DNA from: Bacteroidota bacterium
Lineage (GTDB): Bacteria > Bacteroidota > Bacteroidia > Bacteroidales > Prolixibacteraceae
Direction: 5' to 3'
NCBI GenBank assembly: GCA_030695265.1
Contig: JAUYTA010000767.1
Span: forward strand, 1 to 5,667
Length of the DNA stretch: 5,667 nucleotides
Shown here piece after piece: positions 1 through 5,344 of this stretch (the first letter of the stretch is position 1; every line of letters starts with the position of its first letter). The translations under genes and the position numbers were made by a program. The notes under the pieces were generated by a model. It did no database searches and had not been told where the DNA came from. It worked only from the letters and a program-made list of their open reading frames with translations.

Positions 1-1
1 C

Positions 2-133
2 TTCAAAGATAGTGACTTATGTCGAAATGTGCAACTTTTTAATAAACTTAATTCATTAAATATCAGCTGTTTGGTGTTATTTAATTATAATATACAAATA
101 CTGACTATCAAGTATTTAACTCCTCCGAAATGT
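2..133 (+). pseudogene. Possible decayed remnant of the DUF1016 N-terminal domain
   Basis: This frame is open from the window edge to a TAG at 134-136 and has no convincing start. Its first residues (F-K-D-S-D-L-C-R-N-V-Q-L-F) resemble the F-S-x-x-N-L-x-x-M-x-x-F/Y stretch that I recall from the N-terminal domain of YhcG/DUF1016 proteins, which precedes the W-S-V-x-E-L-K-R motif of the nuclease half. The distance from this F to the W at base 148 is about 49 codons, against roughly 58 in intact relatives, and the reading frame differs. A deletion plus frameshift in a decaying gene would explain this. The expected S-W-S-H segment is not recognisable and the region is very A/T-rich, so the similarity may be chance. 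Confidence 0.22.
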
Positions 134-765
134 TAGTAAAAAATACATGGAGCGTCAAAGAATTGAAGAGGCATATAGGTTCTTTGCTATACGAACGTAC
201 AGGCTTATCTAAAAATAAGGAATTGCTTTTAAACTCTTTAAAAAGCGATGAGCTTCAACCCAAATTTTCTGACATCATTAGAGATCCCTATATCTTCGAG
301 TTTCTTGGTTTGAAGCAAAGCGATGTGTTTCGCGAAAAAGAACTCGAAAAAGCCATTCTCGATCATTTGCAGGAATTCCTTCTCGAATTAGGCAAAGGGT
401 TTTGCTTTGAAGCAAGGCAAAAGCGTGTGCTCATTGATAATGAATATGATTTTATTGACCTCGTTTTTTACCACCGCATACTGCATTGCCATGTGCTGAT
501 TGACCTTAAAATGGAACGTTTTCACCATTCACATGCAAGCCAGCTCAACACATACATCGAATACTATAAAAAGTATGAAATGAATAAAGGTGATAATCTT
601 CCTGTTGGCATATTGCTCTGTTCCGACAAAGACCAAGAACATGTGGAGTTTGCCACAGCAGGAATTGAACAAAAAGTATTTGTTTCGAAATATCTCGTAG
701 CTTTGCCCGACAAAAAAGAATTGGAACTATTTATTAAAAAGCAACTCAAAGAATATGAACGGTAA
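130..765 (+). CDS. YhcG/DUF1016-family PDDEXK nuclease, C-terminal domain only (N-terminally truncated)
   Basis: This is the nuclease half of a YhcG-type (DUF1016) protein, a widespread accessory family with a PD-(D/E)XK endonuclease fold, often found near restriction-modification or mobile genes; its exact role is unsettled. The 211 residues begin almost directly at the W-S-V-K-E-L-K-R motif (residues 7-14). They then show S-L-L-Y-E-R-T-G-L-S-K (18-28), R-D-P-Y-I-F-E-F-L-G-L (51-61), the helix L-E-L-G-K-G-F (85-91), and the active-site strands F-I-D-L-V-F-Y-H-R (D110) and L-I-D-L-K (D125, K127) followed by Q138. Intact relatives are about 330-380 residues with an N-terminal DUF1016_N domain; that domain is missing, and in-frame stops lie just upstream (82-90). 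The ATG at 130 has no Shine-Dalgarno. The nuclease core appears intact, so this could be a standalone domain, but a 5'-truncated remnant is more likely. The stop overlaps the next ORF by 11 bases. Confidence 0.85.
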   Translation: MLVKNTWSVKELKRHIGSLLYERTGLSKNKELLLNSLKSDELQPKFSDIIRDPYIFEFLGLKQSDVFREKELEKAILDHLQEFLLELGKGFCFEARQKRVLIDNEYDFIDLVFYHRILHCHVLIDLKMERFHHSHASQLNTYIEYYKKYEMNKGDNLPVGILLCSDKDQEHVEFATAGIEQKVFVSKYLVALPDKKELELFIKKQLKEYER

Positions 766-916
766 TATCACCAACGAACAAGAACTATCACCCGGCCTAT
801 ACTGGAAAGGCCAACACACTGCCATTGATCGTATTATGCTCTTCTTCCAAAGCCTTGAAGTAATAAAACCCATTAATGAAAGCGGAGCTACCCGCGAAAA
901 AGAAAACAAAAGTTAG
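755..916 (+). CDS. Hypothetical 53-residue protein overlapping the nuclease gene
   Basis: A short ORF starts at an ATG inside the last codons of the nuclease gene, overlaps it by 11 bases and ends at a TAG. The product begins M-N-G-N-I-T-N-E-Q-E-L-S-P-G-L-Y-W-K-G and contains I-D-R-I-M-L-F-F-Q-S-L. I do not recognise a family. Start-in-stop overlap is typical of translationally coupled genes, which argues that it is, or once was, the 5' end of a co-transcribed gene. The composition looks like ordinary coding sequence rather than noise. The end is abrupt and rich in charged residues (R-E-K-E-N-K-S), and the next gene, sufS, begins 47 bases later. It may be the truncated head of a longer accessory gene whose remainder was lost by deletion. 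No membrane segment or signal peptide is visible. Confidence 0.45.
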   Translation: MNGNITNEQELSPGLYWKGQHTAIDRIMLFFQSLEVIKPINESGATREKENKS

Positions 917-924
917 GAACTTTT
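908..924. repeat. Short inverted repeat at the end of the small ORF
   Basis: A perfect 7-base inverted repeat, aaaagtt and aactttt, is separated by agg and covers the stop codon of the upstream ORF. It has only one G-C pair and a 3-base loop, so it would be a weak hairpin. A role in ending the upstream transcript or separating it from sufS is possible but unproven. Confidence 0.3.
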
Positions 925-928
925 CAAA

Positions 929-955
929 CTATAATTGTTATTTATTCTATAATTG
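929..955 (+). promoter_or_regulatory. Possible sufS promoter region with a repeated ctataattg element
   Basis: The nonamer ctataattg occurs at 929-937 and again at 947-955, with an 18-base period, just ahead of the sufS ATG. Each copy contains TATAATTG, one mismatch from the Bacteroidota -7 element TAnnTTTG. No TTG lies at the usual distance upstream of either copy, so the promoter call is weak. The 18-base period would also suit a direct-repeat operator. No binding protein can be named from the sequence. Confidence 0.25.
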
Positions 956-963
956 CATTAATT

Positions 964-2181
964 ATGAGTTTCGATATCAACAAAATAAGACAGGATTTTC
1001 CGATCCTGAAGCAAAAAATATACAACCGCCCACTGGTTTATTTCGACAATGCAGCCACAACACAAAGGCCGCAACAGGTGATTGACGCGTTGAACCGAAC
1101 CTACACAGAATACTATGGGAACATTCACCGTGCAGCACATTTTCTGGCAGATAAGGCAACCCTGGCTTATGAAGATACCCGTGAAAAGGTACGAACCCTG
1201 ATCAATGCTGAAAACCGGGAGCAGATTATTTTTACCAAGGGAGCTACTGAAAGCATCAATTTAGTTGCATTTTCGTACGGTGAGACTTTTATTCAGGAAG
1301 GAGACGAAATCATTGTTTCTGAAATGGAACATCATTCGAACATTGTGCCTTGGCAACTGATGGCTGAACGTAAGAAGGCCAGAATTGTGATTTTGCCAAT
1401 TGATGACAACGGCCGTTTACTGGTGGAACAACTCGACGCTTTAATGACTGATCGTACCAGAATCATTGCCGTAGCGCATATTTCAAATGTACTGGGAACC
1501 ATCAATCCGGTGAAATTGATTACAGAGAAAGCACATGCCCGTGGAATCCATATTTTGGTTGACGGCGCCCAGGCAGCGCCTCATCTCAAAATCGATGTTC
1601 AGGATCTGGACGTTGATTTTTATGCTTTCTCGGCTCACAAAATGTATGGGCCAAATGGCGTGGGCGTTCTATACGGAAAAAAAGAACTGCTTGAGAAAAT
1701 GACACCTTATCAGGGTGGTGGAGAAATGATTTCAGAAGTAAAATTTTCAGGCACAACCTATAACGAACTGCCCTATAAATTTGAAGCCGGAACACCCAAC
1801 ATCAGCGGTGTAATAGCTTTTGGAGCGGCCATTGATTACCTGCAAAATATTGGGCTAAAAACTATTGCATCTCAGGAAAATGAGTTGCTCAATTATGCGA
1901 CTTCCGAATTGCTCAAAATTAACGGAATGCGGATTTACGGAACCCAGTCTCAAAAATCAGGAGTAATAGCATTCAATGTGGAGGGCGTACATTTCTTCGA
2001 TTTGGGAACCATGCTCGACAAATTCGGCATTGCTGTCCGAACCGGGCACCATTGCGCCGATCCGCTGATGGATCATTTTGGTATTCAGGGAACCGTGCGT
2101 GTTTCTTTTGCCTTTTATAATACTTTAGAAGAAATTGACAGGTTTATCGAGGCTTTGAAAAAGGTAATTGCGATGTTTTAA
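964..2181 (+). CDS. sufS: SufS-type cysteine desulfurase (group II)
   Basis: This cytosolic PLP enzyme removes sulfur from L-cysteine, giving alanine and an enzyme-bound persulfide that feeds Fe-S cluster assembly by the SUF scaffold. The protein has 405 residues, the normal length, and its key residues match E. coli SufS numbering: H123 in M-E-H-H-S-N, D200 and Q203 in V-D-G-A-Q, the PLP-binding K226 in S-A-H-K-M-Y-G-P, R359 and the catalytic C364 in R-T-G-H-H-C-A, and R379. The N-terminal Y-F-D-N-A-A-T-T, the N-I-H-R-A-A-H motif (53-59) and the C-x-D-P-L-M form around Cys364 mark it as SufS rather than IscS/NifS. The start ATG follows an A/T-rich leader without Shine-Dalgarno. The ThuA gene follows after 11 bases and probably shares the transcript. 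No sufB, sufC, sufD, sufE or sufU is in the window. That is unusual for a SUF locus, although sufBCD may lie upstream beyond the nuclease remnant. Confidence 0.97.
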   Translation: MSFDINKIRQDFPILKQKIYNRPLVYFDNAATTQRPQQVIDALNRTYTEYYGNIHRAAHFLADKATLAYEDTREKVRTLINAENREQIIFTKGATESINLVAFSYGETFIQEGDEIIVSEMEHHSNIVPWQLMAERKKARIVILPIDDNGRLLVEQLDALMTDRTRIIAVAHISNVLGTINPVKLITEKAHARGIHILVDGAQAAPHLKIDVQDLDVDFYAFSAHKMYGPNGVGVLYGKKELLEKMTPYQGGGEMISEVKFSGTTYNELPYKFEAGTPNISGVIAFGAAIDYLQNIGLKTIASQENELLNYATSELLKINGMRIYGTQSQKSGVIAFNVEGVHFFDLGTMLDKFGIAVRTGHHCADPLMDHFGIQGTVRVSFAFYNTLEEIDRFIEALKKVIAMF

Positions 2182-2192
2182 TTGACTATAAT

Positions 2193-2900
2193 ATGAAGCT
2201 ATTTCGATTACTTACATTAGGTTTATTAATTATACTTTCAACTTCAACTTCAGCAAAAAAGTTGAATATTCTTGTTGTTACCGGCGGCCATAGTTTCGAC
2301 CACCAATCGTTTTTCGCGATGTTTGATTCATTTCAAAACATCAGCTACACCGAGTTAAAACATCCTGAAGCCAATCTGCAGCTTGGCACAATTGATCAGA
2401 AAACATTTGATGCAGTGGTTTTTTACGATATGCCGAAAACCATTTCCGAAACAGAAAAAGAGAGCTATTATAAATTACTGAAATCGGGCAAAGGATTGGT
2501 TTTTCTCCATCATTCGCAATGCTCCTACCAAGCTTGGGACGAATATAAAACCATTGTTGGCGGCAAATACCACGAAGAAAAAAACACACCGCAAACCTCA
2601 ACTTATCAGCACGATGTGACTTTCGCAGTAAAAATAACCGATCAAAAACATCCGGTAACCAAAGGAATTAAAGACTTTGAGATTTTAGATGAAGTTTATG
2701 GAAACACCGAAGTTTTGCCTGGCGTTACGCCATTACTTACAACCGATCATCCGCAAAGCAGCAAGATAATCGGCTGGACGCATAAAAAGGAAAATTCGCG
2801 CATCGTTTATATTCAGCCCGGACACGATAAAAATTCATGGTTCAATCCCAACTATCAGAAATTGGTAAATCAGGCCATCGTTTTTGTTTCTAAAAAGTAA
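2193..2900 (+). CDS. Secreted ThuA-domain protein
   Basis: This 235-residue protein belongs to the ThuA family (trehalose-utilisation type, class I glutamine amidotransferase-like fold), which is common in Bacteroidota as secreted or lipoprotein members of carbohydrate loci; the biochemical activity of most members is uncertain. Residues 1-21 form a signal peptide (M-K-L-F-R, then a leucine/isoleucine-rich core, cleavage probably after S-T-S-A), so it should act in the periplasm. Family landmarks are V-V-T-G-G-H-S-F-D-H (28-37), the F-D-A-V-V-F-Y-D strand (72-79), G-L-V-F-L-H-H-S (101-108), W-D-E-Y-K-T-I-V-G-G-K-Y (115-126), D-E-V-Y-G-N (166-171), and W-T-H plus R-I-V-Y-I-Q-P-G-H (195-211). 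The ATG has only an A/T leader and lies 11 bases after sufS, so the two are probably co-transcribed; a functional link to sulfur metabolism is not evident. Its end converges on the minus-strand hydrolase gene. Confidence 0.9.
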   Translation: MKLFRLLTLGLLIILSTSTSAKKLNILVVTGGHSFDHQSFFAMFDSFQNISYTELKHPEANLQLGTIDQKTFDAVVFYDMPKTISETEKESYYKLLKSGKGLVFLHHSQCSYQAWDEYKTIVGGKYHEEKNTPQTSTYQHDVTFAVKITDQKHPVTKGIKDFEILDEVYGNTEVLPGVTPLLTTDHPQSSKIIGWTHKKENSRIVYIQPGHDKNSWFNPNYQKLVNQAIVFVSKK

Positions 2901-2916
2901 ATTAATCCTGAAATAT

Positions 2917-4302
2917 TTAATTGATTGTTTCCAGAATATCTCCTAAAAGAGCGTCACAATTCATTTCATTTTTGGGTTTATGCGAGAATCCTAAAATAAC
3001 CACTACCAATTCTTTGGAGGGAATGATGAAAATGCGCTGGCCGTCGTACCCCTGACACCAATACATATCATCAGGAGCAGAAGGAAGTTTCCCCGATTTG
3101 TTCAGCCAAAACAGTGAGCCATATTCGCCCTTGCTTTGTGTATTTGGACTGGTACTGAAAGGAACCCAACCTTCAGGCAGAATTCGCTCGCCATTAAAAA
3201 CACCATCCTGAAGGTGCAATAAACCATACCTGGCAAAATCGCGGGCAGTGGCATAAATGTATGATGAACCAACAAAAGTCCCTGAAGCGTCCACTTCGAA
3301 AAGGGCATCAGGCATCCCTATTTTATGAAATAACCTGGCATATGGAAATTGATAATATTCCTGATCGTTGCCAATAGTTTGCCTTAATTGGTAAGTAACC
3401 ACGTTTGGATTTCCCGATGAATAATACCATTTTGTGCCAACGGGGGCTTCCAGTGGCTGACCAAATACGAAGCGTGCAAAATCATTTTCGCAATAAAGCA
3501 TCACAGTAACATCAGAGCGGTTGCCGTAATCTTCGTTCCAAAGTAATCCGCTTTCTGCATACATCAGATTTTTATAGGTGATTTGTTTGCGGCCATCTGT
3601 TTGCCATTCGGGAATATTAATGGGCTGATCAATGTCCCATCTACCCTCTTTTACCATGATTCCGGCCAGGGTATTGGTGAAACTTTTGGCCATCGACCAA
3701 CTTTGGAAACGGGTTTTGGCATTGAACTGCTGCTTATATGCTTCGGCTACCGGAACACCTTTGTGAACCACCATAAAAGCGAATGCATTTCCTTTGTAGC
3801 CATTTTCATCCATCAGCTTCTTTGTGATCTGCTCTAATTTTACATTGTCAACTCCGGTATTTTTATCCGGAAGTATATTTCCCATTGGCCAGGCAATCGT
3901 ATCCTGACTGTAGTTTGCCGACGGAAACTTCGGAAATTTAATATTTCGCAGTGCTGCTTCATCAGTGCCGCGAATTAACGTGCATCCAAATCCGTCGCGG
4001 CAAATGGCTTTCGATTTTCCCCACAAAAAAGAACTGGTTACGCTCGAATCCTGAAAATCAACTTCGTTTTTGGTGTATTTGATGAACGAAAAATTCAGAT
4101 CCATCGCTTCCACTTCAGCCTGTTGCCGGTTCGATACAAAAACAGCCGAGCACAAATACTTGGCCGGATAACCGGTGATAATAGGAAGTAGCGAATTGAT
4201 GTAATACACACCATATAACAATCCGGCCATCAGCAAAGTAACTATTGGCCAAAGGATTTGCCTCTTCATACTTTTTCGGGAATTGGTTGCCATAACTTTC
4301 AT
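2917..4302 (-). CDS. Membrane-anchored beta-lactamase-family serine hydrolase
   Basis: The 461-residue product is a class C beta-lactamase/penicillin-binding-protein-fold hydrolase, in the broad group that includes esterases and 6-aminohexanoate-dimer hydrolase (NylB); the substrate cannot be predicted. One N-terminal membrane helix (about residues 16-36, after R-K-S-M-K-R) should tether the catalytic domain outside the inner membrane. Residues 47-59 (A-K-Y-L-C-S-A-V-F-V-S-N-R) and 101-110 (C-R-D-G-F-G-C-T-L-I) form an N-terminal part that I recall from one subfamily of these hydrolases. The catalytic domain spans about 155-460: S-M-A-K gives nucleophile S203 and general base K206, Y-Y-S-S-G-N supplies the second-motif Tyr (probably Y294), and G-Y-D-G-Q (418-422) fits the third-motif position. 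The first ATG follows an A-rich leader. M12 (ATG at 4267-4269) is an alternative that would give a more typical short signal-anchor. The gene stands alone, divergent from the next gene. Confidence 0.92.
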   Translation of the reverse strand: MKVMATNSRKSMKRQILWPIVTLLMAGLLYGVYYINSLLPIITGYPAKYLCSAVFVSNRQQAEVEAMDLNFSFIKYTKNEVDFQDSSVTSSFLWGKSKAICRDGFGCTLIRGTDEAALRNIKFPKFPSANYSQDTIAWPMGNILPDKNTGVDNVKLEQITKKLMDENGYKGNAFAFMVVHKGVPVAEAYKQQFNAKTRFQSWSMAKSFTNTLAGIMVKEGRWDIDQPINIPEWQTDGRKQITYKNLMYAESGLLWNEDYGNRSDVTVMLYCENDFARFVFGQPLEAPVGTKWYYSSGNPNVVTYQLRQTIGNDQEYYQFPYARLFHKIGMPDALFEVDASGTFVGSSYIYATARDFARYGLLHLQDGVFNGERILPEGWVPFSTSPNTQSKGEYGSLFWLNKSGKLPSAPDDMYWCQGYDGQRIFIIPSKELVVVILGFSHKPKNEMNCDALLGDILETIN

Positions 4303-4350
4303 TTTTTGTGTTGAATGAATACGAAAATTGGATACGTTAAATTAAACAAT

Positions 4351-4366
4351 CTGATTGAGAAATCAG
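4351..4366. repeat. Inverted repeat in the divergent intergenic region
   Basis: Ctgatt and aatcag form a perfect 6-base inverted repeat around a 4-base spacer, between the divergently transcribed hydrolase and CarboxypepD_reg-like genes. It lies about 50 bases upstream of the hydrolase start, next to a weak minus-strand -7-like element (AATGTTTG on the minus strand, plus-strand 4371-4378). It could be an operator or a 5'-leader hairpin, but a repeat this short can occur by chance. The rest of the 171-base gap at 4303-4473 shows nothing else I can name apart from the plus-strand promoter. Confidence 0.2.
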
Positions 4367-4447
4367 CATACAAACATTCAGCTGTTTAATTCGGAGTATT
4401 ATTTTGTTCAGGTCTGTTAAAAGCGGTTAACGAATGTTACTTCAGGC

Positions 4448-4476
4448 TTGTTATTGGTTCTATTTTTTTACTTTTG
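4448..4476 (+). promoter_or_regulatory. Bacteroidota-type promoter (TTG, 18 bases, TAnnTTTG)
   Basis: TTG at 4448-4450 is followed, after 18 bases, by TACTTTTG at 4469-4476, an exact match to the -7 consensus TAnnTTTG used by the primary sigma factor of Bacteroidota; the spacing lies within the known range. Transcription would begin near 4482-4485 and run into the CarboxypepD_reg-like gene and then the pseudouridine synthase gene. The -7 element contains the TTG at 4474, the first possible start codon of the downstream frame, so translation should begin further downstream if this promoter is used. Confidence 0.5.
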
Positions 4477-4515
4477 CCTGAATGTCGTCACAACCATAAA
4501 ACTGATCAGGAATTT

Positions 4516-4543
4516 AAAGTCAAAAGTTCAAAGTTGAAAAGCA
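4516..4543 (+). repeat. Heptanucleotide tandem repeat (aaagtnn)
   Basis: Three consecutive 7-base units, aaagtca, aaagttc and aaagttg, are followed by a partial fourth, aaaagca. Short A/T-rich tandem arrays of this kind are common between genes in Bacteroidota. The array lies between the predicted promoter and the secretion signal of the following gene and spans a candidate TTG start at 4534. It therefore looks more like leader DNA than coding sequence, and a change in copy number would alter the leader or shift the frame. Confidence 0.4.
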
Positions 4544-5340
4544 CTGTATATAAAAATAGCAGGTTAGTTTGTTTTCGTCCACATATTAATGGTACGATCA
4601 TTTTACTGTTTTTTATATTGTTCTCTTTTCATTTACAGCTCGTTGCACAGGAAGAGGCCGAAGAAATTGACCCGATGCCCATCAAGCTGAAAGGACAAGT
4701 TTTGAACCTGGACGATGAAATGCCGGTTCCGTTTGCATTTGTAGTTAATTTCAGAACCCACACCGGCGTTAGCACCGATGAACTGGGACGTTTTACAATG
4801 GATATACTGAACATCGACAGTCTTTCAATTTCGGCCCTTGGCTTTTCAAAAACCACCGTTCGTATCCCTGCCAACTACAACGAAATGAATGTATTGCTTC
4901 TGTATGCCAAACCCATCCGGTTTGCTCTTCCTGAAGTAAAAGTTCAGGGCGAACAGCAAAAAGTTAATATGCACGGCGTTCCTGTGGCTAAAAAGGTTGA
5001 CATCGATCCGCAACTTCGTGGCGACGCATACAACAAAAAACCACCGGTGCTGGCGGCAGTTTTTAATCCGGTGAGTTTTCTGCAATATTACACCAGCAAA
5101 CGCGAGCGCGAAAAACGGGAGACCCGAAAGGCCATCATTACTGAAAAGAAATGGGAGTTTCTATCCCAATTTTATAACAAAGAGTTGGTAATGGAACTAA
5201 CTGGATTGAATGATTTTCAGGCCGACACTTTTATGATTTATTTCAATAGTAAAGGTGTACTAAGCCAAATTTCAAACGAATACGATGTTCGGAATGCCAT
5301 TAAAGAACAATACAAAATTTACCGTGAGGAAGGACATTGA
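4534..5340 (+). CDS. Secreted protein with a carboxypeptidase-regulatory-like (CarboxypepD_reg) domain
   Basis: The product has a hydrophobic secretion segment (T-I-I-L-L-F-F-I-L-F-S-F) ending in L-V-A-Q, where signal peptidase I probably cuts, then an acidic linker. Next comes a CarboxypepD_reg-like beta-sandwich: K-L-K-G-Q-V-L (bases about 4684-4704), then P-V-P-F-A-F-V, T-D-E-L-G-R-F and S-I-S-A-L-G-F. This domain is common at the front of Bacteroidota outer-membrane and periplasmic proteins, but here there is no TonB-dependent barrel. The C-terminal half, of unknown function, is charged (K-R-E-R-E-K-R-E-T-R) and probably helical. The start is uncertain. The frame is open from a TTG at 4474, giving 288 residues, but that codon lies in a strong -7 promoter element and would add an unusual N-terminal extension. 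The TTG at 4534 gives 268 residues with a basic n-region typical of a signal peptide; no in-frame ATG exists before the hydrophobic core. A pseudouridine synthase gene follows after 4 bases. Confidence 0.8.
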   Translation: MKSTVYKNSRLVCFRPHINGTIILLFFILFSFHLQLVAQEEAEEIDPMPIKLKGQVLNLDDEMPVPFAFVVNFRTHTGVSTDELGRFTMDILNIDSLSISALGFSKTTVRIPANYNEMNVLLLYAKPIRFALPEVKVQGEQQKVNMHGVPVAKKVDIDPQLRGDAYNKKPPVLAAVFNPVSFLQYYTSKREREKRETRKAIITEKKWEFLSQFYNKELVMELTGLNDFQADTFMIYFNSKGVLSQISNEYDVRNAIKEQYKIYREEGH

Positions 5341-5344
5341 AATT

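Noticed and set aside
63..72. Tcagctgttt shared by the start of the window (63-72) and the divergent intergenic region (4379-4388)
   Set aside because: This is a 10-base match containing a simple palindrome (cagctg), with no further flanking similarity and no consistent placement relative to genes. Chance is the likeliest explanation.
1..960. Insertion-sequence ends, a CRISPR array or an integrase attachment site around the nuclease remnant
   Set aside because: I saw no terminal inverted repeats, target duplications, regularly spaced repeats, transposase or integrase fragments, or tRNA sequence in this part.
876..1085. A 69-codon plus-strand ORF across the sufS start
   Set aside because: It is out of frame with sufS and overlaps its clearly conserved N-terminus; its translation resembles no protein family. 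It is a shadow frame.
3583..3837. An 84-codon plus-strand ORF inside the hydrolase gene
   Set aside because: It lies antisense to the conserved S-M-A-K catalytic region of the minus-strand hydrolase and shows no recognisable motif.
5285..5344. An upstream extension of the pseudouridine synthase frame to 5285
   Set aside because: It would overlap the C-terminal coding region of the preceding gene. The ATG at 5345, four bases after that gene's stop, gives a normal start with a lysine-rich N-terminus.
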